Assembly (NCBI RefSeq): GCF_900637685.1 | Contig: NZ_LR134388.1 | Location: 820,001 to 884,000, forward strand | DNA: 64,000 bases | Reading direction: 5' to 3' | Source of the DNA: Legionella sainthelensi | GTDB lineage: Bacteria; Pseudomonadota; Gammaproteobacteria; Legionellales; Legionellaceae | Part shown: positions 54,509 to 62,670 of the stretch, in pieces | Numbering within the stretch: the first letter of the stretch is position 1 | How the letters are laid out: every line of letters starts with the position of its first letter | Made by a program: the position numbers and the translations under genes | The notes under the pieces: generated by a model | The model's input: only the letters and a program-made list of their open reading frames with translations | What the model was told of the DNA's origin: nothing | The model's database searches: none

Positions 54509-55777
54509 ATGAAGGTCGGTGAATTTAATAGGCTAATTGATGAATTAGAAGAAAAAATTCTACTGGAAAAAAGTGTTGATGAAGTCATTCGATTAGTCAC
54601 ACGTATTAAAGAACTTGCTAAAATGTATGATGAGGAACATGATGTTCCATCTGAGATGATCGGTTCTGTGCAAGAAATCATTCATCAATTTTGGAGCTGG
54701 AGTGCGCATCATTTATCTTTTGAGCAATGGCACAATGATGCTCTTGTTATCCCTTGGCTTACATTTCAAAAGCAATTGTTTAAAGCGGGTTTGTTAGAAA
54801 GAGATTTTCATCATTCTCTTTTATTTCAAGAATTAAAAAATCGCTATGACAGTGTCTCTGATAATCAATTAAAAAGTACAGAACTTCTTTCTTTATTGAC
54901 TTGTGCAAGTCGTATGTCAGGTTATGCCCGGCTGGATGAGCTTGATAATAGCTATCCATTATTGCGTTTGAATGAGTGTTTTTCTGCAAAACGGTCTCAG
55001 GAAACTCAAAAATTAAAAGACATACTCTTTTTGCTGCAATCCAGTTTTTATTTACTTTATAAACATTGTACTGTTGCACAACTCCATTTAATTCCTTATC
55101 TGATTTATTTTCGTCAGAATACTACTGACGAAGAGCGCCGTTCCGAACTCGCAATGTTTAAAACGCTCACTGAAAAAGCGACGGATTGCCTTAATTTTTT
55201 TCATATGCAAAAAGATTATATAGATACTCGATCCTTAAAAATGGTTGATGCTTTATCGCAAGTTGCTCATTTAATTCCTAATCGACGCGGGGATTTTCTT
55301 CAGATCACTAACCACTGCCGCTGGATTTACCCTTTTATTCAGAAAAGCAGAATCGATTTAATTATGAACGATGATGTTTTATTAGATGAGACCCTTCGAT
55401 TGTTAGAACTTGATTTTGATACCCAAAAAGATAAATCTTATCCCGCGGCTTTAGATTTTACCGCTGCGGCTCAAAAACAGATACGTACTCTGACCAGCAG
55501 AGAAGCAAAATTGGTTCATACGGCAATTACTCTATTTTCTTTGGATAAATATATAAAGCAGCGTCAAGAAGATATTCGTCCCAAGCATTCATTTTTATCT
55601 CTTTCTAGGGCGACAAAATGTCAGGCAGCAGAAAAATGGAAAAACTCCATTCGCGGTATGCCGTTGAGCATTGGTTTTTTTGAAAAAATGGCTTTGAATC
55701 AAGGACGGCTAAAACAACTTATTGAGTCATTAGATGAACAAGAGAGGGAGTTAAAGGTTTCATCAGATTTTAAATAG
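54509..55777 (+). CDS. Helical protein of unknown function, effector-like tail
   Basis: 422 residues, no signal peptide or membrane helix, rich in helices with Leu/Lys/Glu. The first 50 residues are a charged coiled coil. The last 20 (E-S-L-D-E-Q-E-R-E-L, then K-V-S-S-D-F-K) are acidic and hydrophilic, resembling secretion signals of Dot/Icm substrates. No enzymatic motif is recognised. GTGAAAGG precedes ATG 54509. Single gene. Effector status is only a suggestion. Confidence 0.65.
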   Translation: MKVGEFNRLIDELEEKILLEKSVDEVIRLVTRIKELAKMYDEEHDVPSEMIGSVQEIIHQFWSWSAHHLSFEQWHNDALVIPWLTFQKQLFKAGLLERDFHHSLLFQELKNRYDSVSDNQLKSTELLSLLTCASRMSGYARLDELDNSYPLLRLNECFSAKRSQETQKLKDILFLLQSSFYLLYKHCTVAQLHLIPYLIYFRQNTTDEERRSELAMFKTLTEKATDCLNFFHMQKDYIDTRSLKMVDALSQVAHLIPNRRGDFLQITNHCRWIYPFIQKSRIDLIMNDDVLLDETLRLLELDFDTQKDKSYPAALDFTAAAQKQIRTLTSREAKLVHTAITLFSLDKYIKQRQEDIRPKHSFLSLSRATKCQAAEKWKNSIRGMPLSIGFFEKMALNQGRLKQLIESLDEQERELKVSSDFK

Positions 55778-55871
55778 TATCGCAGGGGGATAAATTTGCT
55801 TTTCTCTATAGCGTAACATATATTTACTATAGCCTTATGGATTTGAATGACGATAAGAAAAAGGAGTTCTT

Positions 55872-56279
55872 ATGAGAGTTATTAGTAAGATTTCGCTTGC
55901 AAGCTTAGTGGGGATCTTGGCAGTCTCAACGAGTGTATATTCTGATACACCTGACATTTCAGGATCGTACCAATGTTCCTATCATGATCCATTTTCTACA
56001 CCTAATGATGGAACAGAAACTATAGTTTTCAAAAAAAATGGAGATGTATACAAAATTTCAGGAATTCCCACCGGTAACGTATTTCCCTATTATATTGGTA
56101 AGGGAGTAATGAATAAAAATATAAACAATGCTATTGGTTATATATTTTGGCAACCTAAATCCCCAACTGTTACTACAGTTCAAATTTTTAATATCAAACC
56201 TGATGGTACTTTAGATGGTTATTTTTCAGAAAGTAACAAAGATACAGGGGGCACCGAGACGTGCACTAAAGCCAAGTAA
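55872..56279 (+). CDS. Small exported protein, first of a paralogous pair
   Basis: 135 residues, signal peptide with cleavage near V-Y-S-D (about residue 24). The mature part is short beta-rich, with G-S-Y-Q-C-S near the start and G-T-E-T-C-T-K at the end, so two or more cysteines probably bridge the ends. AAGGAG lies about 6 bp before ATG 55872. The next gene shares the same frame of motifs (G-x-Y-Q-C, E-T-C-T-K), showing a tandem duplication. Function unknown; periplasmic or secreted. Confidence 0.75.
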   Translation: MRVISKISLASLVGILAVSTSVYSDTPDISGSYQCSYHDPFSTPNDGTETIVFKKNGDVYKISGIPTGNVFPYYIGKGVMNKNINNAIGYIFWQPKSPTVTTVQIFNIKPDGTLDGYFSESNKDTGGTETCTKAK

Positions 56280-56322
56280 CAAAGATACTCATATAGATAA
56301 GATATGAAAAAAGGAATTTATT

Positions 56323-56793
56323 ATGAAAACTGTAATTAAGAGTGTTTATTTAGTTACCGCATTATCGCTCTCTACTATGATAACATATGCAGATACTACG
56401 AGCACTCCGACCAATACTAATACATCAACCTCTAGCCCTAGCCCCTCAACAAACACAAGTAATGCGGCGACTCCTAGTGCTCAAGGAGATTATCAATGTC
56501 AACGGGCAGACGCGTCCAATAACACAAGCGCTTCTACTCTCTCAATAACCAAAGGAAAAGATACCTATACTTTTGAATGGGATGATAGTAATGGCGATCC
56601 TATTCTTTATGGTACTGGGGTTATGGTAGGAAGTTTACCGAATGCTATCTCAGTCTCATTTTGGGATCCTAAAAAACCTGATGCACTTGGAATAGAAGTG
56701 TTTGAGTTGAAGTCAGATGGTTCATTGCAAGGCAATTGGACGTTACAATCAGACAATAAACTTGGCTCCGAAACGTGTACTAAGACCAAATAA
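56323..56793 (+). CDS. Small exported protein, second paralogue with Ser/Thr linker
   Basis: 156 residues. Signal peptide (cleavage after T-Y-A near 24), then a low-complexity Thr/Ser/Asn/Pro stretch of about 25 residues absent from its neighbour, then the shared domain: G-D-Y-Q-C-Q, a G-T-G-V-M centre (K-G-V-M in the neighbour), S-F-W-D-P-K (F-W-Q-P-K in the neighbour), and S-E-T-C-T-K at the end. AAGGAATTTATT precedes ATG 56323. It lies 43 bp after the first copy and is probably co-transcribed. Confidence 0.75.
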   Translation: MKTVIKSVYLVTALSLSTMITYADTTSTPTNTNTSTSSPSPSTNTSNAATPSAQGDYQCQRADASNNTSASTLSITKGKDTYTFEWDDSNGDPILYGTGVMVGSLPNAISVSFWDPKKPDALGIEVFELKSDGSLQGNWTLQSDNKLGSETCTKTK

Positions 56794-56839
56794 ATGATTT
56801 AAGGAATAATGTTTTTTTTAGCCCGGAGAAACTAGCAGA

Positions 56840-56857
56840 AGCTCAAAATTTTGAGCT
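56840..56857. terminator. 18-bp palindrome between convergent genes
   Basis: A perfect 9+9 palindrome at 56840-56857, with partial pairing of the flanks (AGCA with TGCT), lies between the secreted paralogue and the convergent membrane gene. Possible bidirectional terminator; no clear T tract. Confidence 0.45.
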
Positions 56858-56909
56858 CTTGCTATGTTTCCAAGTATGAAGTGCATCGAATACTTCATCA
56901 ATAATTAAT

Positions 56910-58277
56910 TTAACGGTTGATTTTGCATAATTGATAAGTTAAGCAGGGTCTCTCATGTTGTTTGGAATAGAAAAAAAAACTATTTGAATTTTGAAATGAT
57001 GTGGAAATTTTATTGTTATGTGTTAAACAGCAATTATTTTGTAAGTTATTAGATTTAAAATAGGACTTCATGGACTCTATCCATTGCCGTAAAAAAGAGG
57101 CAGAAAAAGCATAACTAATTCCAGCACCGAGTGAACTCATTCCCACCAGAGCACGATGCTCAGAAGATAGAACAGGAAGTTTAATAGGGGATAGAAAAAT
57201 ACACGTGCTCAAGGTAAGCATCACATATTTATAGGCATTTAACCCGATTTGAGCTCCTTGTAAATATGTTGGTGTTCTGCGAGTTATTTGTGATAAAGCT
57301 TTTCGTTCTTTTTCTTGTTCTTCTAGTTTCAAGTTAAGATAAATTGAGAGAGTAGTGTATTCATCTAAAAATAGTTCTTTATGGCGTGAGTGGAGGCTCA
57401 AATAATCACTTAACTGAGTGATGTAAGTAGTCAGAAGATCAATTTCTTTTTCCAATAAAGTTAATTCAATTTTTTTTTGAACAATTAAGAATTCTTGTTG
57501 TAGGTTCATTTCTTCATGAACTCGTATTGCTAAGGTTGTGAAAAAATAAATACCACAAAAACTGGTAATTAATAAGAGCATGGACGGTGAGCATGTCACT
57601 AAAACCAGGGATCCTATATAGGGATTTATTCCATCAATCAGACCAGATAAAAAGCAGGCTAATAAAGAGCATGTTTTAAATGCATTAGATTGCTTTGCTA
57701 TTTTTCTACGCAGGCTATCAATTTGCTGTGGAGATAGAGTGTTTAACTTTTCAAGATCTACAAGCAATTGTGCATTTATTTCTAACAACTCATGGTATTG
57801 ATTCGATTTCCAACGTATCCAAATCCGATTTAATACAGACAGGCCACCTACAAAAAGCCCAATTGGAATAATTAAGTGTCTAATGTCTTGAAACTCAAGA
57901 ATATAGATTAAGTTTAGGGTACTGCTTATCCCGCGCAATGCGTTACGTAAGCTTTTCATTGAATCGCGGACGTAAGGCCAAAGTAGGATGATTATTCTAA
58001 AAGCAATTTTATCTTCATGAATCGTATAATGTGTTATTAAAGAGGCACTAATTGTGCCAAAAATAACTAGGATGGCTACTGAGGCGCCAATCGGTGATTT
58101 TATCCATTCTTGCATTGCTTTGGTGGCTAAATCACTATTGGCTAGAGCTATGTCAAAACTGTATTTGATCATGCTCATAGACAGTTTGCAATTATCTATG
58201 CCCAGATACAGAGCATAAAGGTAAGTCCATTGATGTAAGTTTTTGGCGCTTTTTTTAGGGGCAGAAAACGATGGCAT
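56910..58277 (-). CDS. Multi-helix membrane protein with coiled coils
   Basis: 455 residues from ATG 58277 (ATG 58286 is three codons earlier). Membrane helices at about 62-82, 128-150, 200-222, 225-250 and 345-390, with charged coiled-coil stretches between the second and third (155-195) and the third and fourth pairs (255-330). The C-terminus is hydrophilic, with Asn/Ser runs. The order, helix pair, N-Q-x-x-E-L-L coiled coil, helix pair, recalls the frameshifted protein at 40.3 kb, so the two may be distant paralogues. Function unknown; a membrane-inserted effector is possible. Confidence 0.65.
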   Translation of the reverse strand: MPSFSAPKKSAKNLHQWTYLYALYLGIDNCKLSMSMIKYSFDIALANSDLATKAMQEWIKSPIGASVAILVIFGTISASLITHYTIHEDKIAFRIIILLWPYVRDSMKSLRNALRGISSTLNLIYILEFQDIRHLIIPIGLFVGGLSVLNRIWIRWKSNQYHELLEINAQLLVDLEKLNTLSPQQIDSLRRKIAKQSNAFKTCSLLACFLSGLIDGINPYIGSLVLVTCSPSMLLLITSFCGIYFFTTLAIRVHEEMNLQQEFLIVQKKIELTLLEKEIDLLTTYITQLSDYLSLHSRHKELFLDEYTTLSIYLNLKLEEQEKERKALSQITRRTPTYLQGAQIGLNAYKYVMLTLSTCIFLSPIKLPVLSSEHRALVGMSSLGAGISYAFSASFLRQWIESMKSYFKSNNLQNNCCLTHNNKISTSFQNSNSFFFYSKQHERPCLTYQLCKINR

Positions 58278-58391
58278 TATAACCAATAGAGCTGATTTAG
58301 CGTTCTTGAACTATACCTATGCGCCAATTTAAGGTCAATAAAAAAATCATTTTGAGTTTTTTATTGTTTTGTTGGTCTCTTATTGGTCAGA

Positions 58392-58985
58392 TTATAGTTG
58401 ATTTTTGATTTTATAATAAATAATAGCGAGTGGTTCTCTAAGAAAGTGTCGGGAAAAATATCTGTTTTTTTGCCAACACAGGCTTTCTATTGCTGGAGAA
58501 CTAGAAACATGAAGTCCTATTTTTTGAGCGACAAGCATTGCTCTAGGTAAGTGAAAAGGTTCAGTAACTAAAAGAATAGAATTAAATTGTTTTGCGGTGA
58601 GAATTTTTTCAGAAAACAAAAGATTTTCGTAGGTAGATGTTGATGCGGGTTCAAGCAGAATGTCCTCTTCAGAAACACCTAAATACAGGGCCATTTCTTT
58701 CATGACTTGTGCTTCATTCGTTCCATCTTTGTCATCATTTCCCCCGGAAAAAAGAAGTTTGGGTGCATAGTTTGTTTTATATAAAGCAACAGCATGTTGT
58801 ACTCGAGCTACGAGGCAAGGATTGTATTGATCGTCATGGTACGCTTTTGTTCCGAGCACTAAAATCACATCTGCATATTTTTTCTCATCATTTTCGGCAT
58901 TTTTTATAATGTATAAAGCTAAAGAAAAATAAATACCCGCAGATAAAATAAGAAAAAAAATACATGCTTGCATCAAAGTTTTCAT
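58392..58985 (-). CDS. YdcF/DUF218-family membrane-anchored protein
   Basis: 197 residues from ATG 58985. One N-terminal membrane helix (about 5-26), then a DUF218 domain facing the periplasm: D-V-I-L-V-L-G near 40, L-F-S-G-G near 78, and E-P-x-S-x-S-T-Y-E-N near 115-124, the last being the family signature. ElyC/SanA/YdcF proteins of this type influence envelope polysaccharide synthesis; YdcF binds SAM. Length is typical. Single gene. Confidence 0.85.
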   Translation of the reverse strand: MKTLMQACIFFLILSAGIYFSLALYIIKNAENDEKKYADVILVLGTKAYHDDQYNPCLVARVQHAVALYKTNYAPKLLFSGGNDDKDGTNEAQVMKEMALYLGVSEEDILLEPASTSTYENLLFSEKILTAKQFNSILLVTEPFHLPRAMLVAQKIGLHVSSSPAIESLCWQKNRYFSRHFLREPLAIIYYKIKNQL

Positions 58986-59202
58986 CAAGATCTCTAATAA
59001 TCTATTATCATAGGGGTTATTGGTCTATACATCCAGTCCGAGAAGCGGGCAACTAAATGAATTACTAACACATCCTAATTAAAATACAAGAAATTTTAAT
59101 ATCTTATGACACACAGAGGAATTGTTGATAATCAGAATGAATATAATATTCGTGAGCGACATAAAAAGCATCTCTATGCCTTGTATGTCGCATTCACGCT
59201 AA

Positions 59203-59434
59203 TTACTGGTGATGATGATATCGTGAATATGGCGTTCCATTTGGCACTACAATATAATTTCCAGGGGGGGTACTCGGTGAACATTTCTCCAAGAGTTTGA
59301 GTGATGATGGTGATGATGAGAGAAAAATTTAAAGCGTGGATGATGGCGATGAGAATGATGATTGGCAAACGCTGAGGTGGAAAAAAACGCAGCAGCGCTT
59401 ATGATTCCCAGCAGCAATATTTTTTTATAATCAT
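59203..59434 (-). pseudogene. Exported His-rich small protein, broken at two homopolymers
   Basis: ATG 59434 with AGAGG 8 bp upstream begins M-I-I-K-K. With one more base in the T7 run (59420-59426) it reads on through a signal peptide ending S-T-S-A-F-A, then N-H-H-S-H-R-H-H and a run of six His. With one more base in the G7 run (59264-59270) it continues P-G-N-Y-I-V-V-P-N-G-T to ...Y-H-H-H-Q and a stop at 59203. Both repairs give 77 residues. A periplasmic His-rich peptide would bind Cu, Zn or Ni. As sequenced it encodes only 11 residues. Confidence 0.55.
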
Positions 59435-59597
59435 TTCTTATACCTCTTAGATTGTTATCCGATGCCCAGTCTAAATAATGAATGTAACAGAATTATAACA
59501 AGGTGTTTTTAAATTGTAACAAGAATGTTACAAAGTGGGTTCCTAGCTGATTAAAATGAGCTAGTCTAAAACGTATATTGTAAAAATAAGGGTAAAA

Positions 59598-60368
59598 ATG
59601 AAGAGTTTCTGGAAGGGGGCATTTTATCTGTTACGGGGTATTCGCCATCTTTTTACCAAAGGATTAAAACGTTTTATTATATTGCCTTTAGTATTAAATT
59701 TTTTAATGTTTGCTGGGTTATTTTATTTAATCTATCATTATTTACTTCCTTACGCATCTCATTATCTCAATCAATTGCCCTCGTGGCTTAGTTTTCTAAG
59801 TACCTTATTTTTTATAATTTTTATCCTTGGTTTTTTCTTAATGTTTCTCTCTTTGTTTACGGTTGTTTTTAATGTGATAGCGGCTCCTTTAAATGGCTTA
59901 TTGGCAGAGAAAACCCAAAATCTGCTTTATCAAAGTATGATTCCAGTTATCCCATTCTACAAAATGGTTGCTCGCAGTTTGAAACGCCAAATGGAATTTC
60001 TTCGTTATTTTCTCCCTCGCTTTTTTGGGGTGGGTCTTTTATTTTTTGTCCCTTTCTTACAACCGATTTATCCTTTGCTTTGGTTTGTTTTTAATGCATG
60101 GATGTTGAATATTCAATATCAAGATTTTGTTATGGATAATAATTTAGTGGATTTTAAAGAAATGCGGCAGGAAATTGCCCACAATAAAATGCGTTCATTA
60201 GGGTTAGGATGCTCTATTAATCTGGCCAGTTTCATACCGGTAATTAACATTCTACTCATGCCTGCTGCAGTAATTGCAAGTACTATTCTTTACTGTGAAA
60301 CACGCACTTTATCTTTCAAGATTAGTAGTATTGATTCAGATTCCAGTTCTCAAAGAGGTTCGATATAA
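59598..60368 (+). CDS. cysZ: CysZ/EI24-family membrane protein
   Basis: 256 residues, four to six hydrophobic segments, opening G-A-F-Y-L-L-R-G-I-R-H-L as in CysZ. A further family segment, A-P-L-N-G-L-L-A-E-K, is near 95. CysZ supplies sulfate for cysteine synthesis as a low-affinity channel. Length matches E. coli CysZ (253). A GGGTAAAA site precedes ATG 59598. The gene ends inside a strong bidirectional terminator. No cysteine biosynthesis genes adjoin. Confidence 0.88.
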   Translation: MKSFWKGAFYLLRGIRHLFTKGLKRFIILPLVLNFLMFAGLFYLIYHYLLPYASHYLNQLPSWLSFLSTLFFIIFILGFFLMFLSLFTVVFNVIAAPLNGLLAEKTQNLLYQSMIPVIPFYKMVARSLKRQMEFLRYFLPRFFGVGLLFFVPFLQPIYPLLWFVFNAWMLNIQYQDFVMDNNLVDFKEMRQEIAHNKMRSLGLGCSINLASFIPVINILLMPAAVIASTILYCETRTLSFKISSIDSDSSSQRGSI

Positions 60369-60393
60369 AAAATTATTATTTTTATATCGAACC
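60357..60393. terminator. Strong bidirectional terminator
   Basis: A 15-bp perfect stem (60357-60371 with 60379-60393) with a 7-base loop covers the cysZ stop codon and lies 9 bp from the convergent oxidoreductase stop. A- and T-rich inner arms serve both directions. Confidence 0.8.
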
Positions 60394-60401
60394 CAGGTTA
60401 G

Positions 60402-61394
60402 TTAGTATGCTTGGACAACAACTTTACCCATTGCCTTGCCTGACTCAAGTAAAGCATGTGCTTTATCTATATTTTCAAAATAAAAAAGATGTGGGTCGAT
60501 AAGTGGCTTCAAATATCCCTCATCCACAAGGCTGGCAACTTGTTTTAATATCATCCCATGCCGTTCACGTTGTACATTATGAAGTAAAGGTATTAACATA
60601 AAAACAGCATGTAGACTGGCAGATTTTGCATGCAAAGGGGAAAGATCATATAGAGCAGCAGATTGAATACTGATGACATTCCCATAGAGAGCGACTGCAG
60701 CTAATGATTGATTCAGATTATCGCCCCCCACAGTGTCAAAAACCACATCAAATCCTACTCCACTAGTCAATCGTCCTACGTATTCTTGAACCGATTCATC
60801 TCGATAATTAATTGCTTCTTTGGCTCCCAGCGATTTTGCAATTTCTGCTTTATTCTGGGAAGATACCGTAGTGTATACTTCAGCCCCAGCCCATTTTGCT
60901 AACTGAATAGCAATATGTCCTACACCACCTATTCCGGCATGGATTAATACTTTTTGTCCTGGTTTAATTTTTATTTTTTCAAACAATGCTTCCCAAGCGG
61001 TGATCGTCACTAAAGGTAATGCAGCTGCTTCTACCATGCTCAGTGTCTTAGGTTTTTTAGCGATTAATCGTGCATCAACAAGCATATATTCGGCTAATGC
61101 GCCACTTTCATCTTTAAACCCTCCCGCGCATCCATAAACTTCATCACCTACTGAAAATTCAGTAACATTAGGACCAACCTCTTCAATAGTGCCGGATACA
61201 TCACTATGCAGAATTGCGGGAAATGGAGGAGAAATTTGACTGTATTTTCCAGAACGTACTTTGCAATCGACAGGATTAACACTAGTCGCTTCTACACGAA
61301 GTAGAACATAGCCAGGTTTAACGGTGGGTTTGGGAAGTTCAATTGTTTCAAAAACGGAACAGTCGCCAAAAGAGGATATCGCTTGTGCTTTCAT
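60402..61394 (-). CDS. Zinc-free medium-chain quinone oxidoreductase
   Basis: 330 residues. GroES-like N-terminal domain (V-E-A-T-S-V-N-P-V-D-C-K-V-R-S-G near 30-44), then the NAD(P)-binding fold with H-A-G-I-G-G-V-G-H-I-A near 151-161. Structural and catalytic zinc cysteines of alcohol dehydrogenases are missing, so this is the NADPH:quinone reductase/zeta-crystallin branch of MDR proteins. AGGAG about 6 bp before ATG 61394. Reduces quinones or enones in the cytoplasm. Single gene. Confidence 0.9.
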   Translation of the reverse strand: MKAQAISSFGDCSVFETIELPKPTVKPGYVLLRVEATSVNPVDCKVRSGKYSQISPPFPAILHSDVSGTIEEVGPNVTEFSVGDEVYGCAGGFKDESGALAEYMLVDARLIAKKPKTLSMVEAAALPLVTITAWEALFEKIKIKPGQKVLIHAGIGGVGHIAIQLAKWAGAEVYTTVSSQNKAEIAKSLGAKEAINYRDESVQEYVGRLTSGVGFDVVFDTVGGDNLNQSLAAVALYGNVISIQSAALYDLSPLHAKSASLHAVFMLIPLLHNVQRERHGMILKQVASLVDEGYLKPLIDPHLFYFENIDKAHALLESGKAMGKVVVQAY

Positions 61395-61532
61395 AGTGTT
61401 CTCCTAACTCAATGCACTAGACATTGATGCATTTTAAAAAATTCATCGAATAAATTACAGCAATATTAGAGATTATCACTTGTGTGTTTATAGAGTAAAA
61501 TATTTTTATCTGTCTCAAGTTAAGGAATAACG

Positions 61533-62597
61533 ATGTGGCGTACGAAATTAGCTGAGAAAATAGGTATAAAATTTCCAATTATCCAAGCTCCTATGGCGGG
61601 TGGTGCGACTACCCCAGAGTTAGTTGCCCAAGTGAGTAACTCAGGGGGGTTAGGTTCGTTAGGAGCAGGATATATGTCGCCGACAGAGATTAGGTCTGTG
61701 ATAAGAAAAATTCGTGAATTAACGGACAAACCTTTCGCGGTCAATCTGTTTATTCCGCAACATCATCACGCTAGACCAAGTCAAATGCAACGGGCGTGTC
61801 GTGATATTCAACAATCTTGCATTGAGCTGGATTTGGAAATTAAACCGGTTACAGAACCGTACGCACCATCCTTTTCAGAACAAATAAAAGTGCTTATCGA
61901 AGAAAAAATTCCAGTTTTTAGCTATGCCTTTGGTTTATTGGATTTAGTATGGATTTCACAATTTAAAAAAAATCATACTTTTTTAATAGGTACTGCTACG
62001 AATCTTGAAGAAGCGTATGAGCTGGAACGAAGTGGTATCGACGCCCTTGTTGCCCAAGGGAGCGAGGCGGGTGGTCATAGAGGTACTTTTTTAGGTAAAG
62101 CTGAAGATTCATTAATTGGTTTATTCAGTTTATTACCGCAACTAGTTGATAAACTAAAAATTCCTATTATTGCGGCAGGTGGCATTATGGATGGAAGGGG
62201 AATTATTGCTGCCACCGCTTTAGGTGCAGACGGAGTACAAATGGGTACGGCATTTCTTACGTGCTCTGAATCAGGAATACCTGATGGATACAAACATACT
62301 TTATTAGCTCAATGTCAAGACAATACTGTATTAACACGCGCTTTTTCTGGGAAATTAGCACGAGGAATACGTAATAAATTTATCGAACGTATGCATGAGA
62401 AGAAAACTAATATTCTTAGCTATCCTATTCAAAATGCTCTAACCACAACGATGCGAAAAAAAGCAAAGGAAGAACAACACATTGATTTTATGTCCATGTG
62501 GTCTGGACAATCAGCACAATTATGCAGAAACCTAAGTGCGAGAGAATTAATAAATACATTGCTCATTGAGGTAGAATCCCTGAAATTAAATCATTAG
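61533..62597 (+). CDS. Nitronate monooxygenase (2-nitropropane dioxygenase family)
   Basis: 354 residues, FMN TIM-barrel. It opens F-P-I-I-Q-A-P-M-A-G-G-A, a family signature; further N-S-G-G-L-G-S-L-G-A-G near 31-41, Q-G-S-E-A-G-G-H-R-G near 171-180 with the catalytic His, and A-A-G-G-I-M-D-G-R near 211. The enzyme oxidises toxic propionate-3-nitronate or similar. AAGGAATAACG precedes ATG 61533. Length normal. Single gene, convergent with the TPR gene. Confidence 0.92.
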   Translation: MWRTKLAEKIGIKFPIIQAPMAGGATTPELVAQVSNSGGLGSLGAGYMSPTEIRSVIRKIRELTDKPFAVNLFIPQHHHARPSQMQRACRDIQQSCIELDLEIKPVTEPYAPSFSEQIKVLIEEKIPVFSYAFGLLDLVWISQFKKNHTFLIGTATNLEEAYELERSGIDALVAQGSEAGGHRGTFLGKAEDSLIGLFSLLPQLVDKLKIPIIAAGGIMDGRGIIAATALGADGVQMGTAFLTCSESGIPDGYKHTLLAQCQDNTVLTRAFSGKLARGIRNKFIERMHEKKTNILSYPIQNALTTTMRKKAKEEQHIDFMSMWSGQSAQLCRNLSARELINTLLIEVESLKLNH

Positions 62598-62636
62598 CGA
62601 GCGAATCTTAATAAGTTTATCAATGGTTATTATAAT

Positions 62637-62657
62637 CCCCGGCTTAACAGGCCGGGG
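62637..62657. terminator. GC-rich hairpin between convergent genes
   Basis: CCCCGGC at 62637-62643 pairs with GCCGGGG at 62651-62657 around a 7-base loop, between the nitronate monooxygenase and the TPR gene. Short T/A-rich flanks; a likely bidirectional terminator. Confidence 0.65.
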
Positions 62658-62670
62658 TATGACTTAGGTT

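Noticed and set aside
59106..59368. Two overlapping open frames on opposite strands
   Set aside because: Both are shadows of the frameshifted His-rich gene; their hydrophobic stretches come from reading His codons in other frames.
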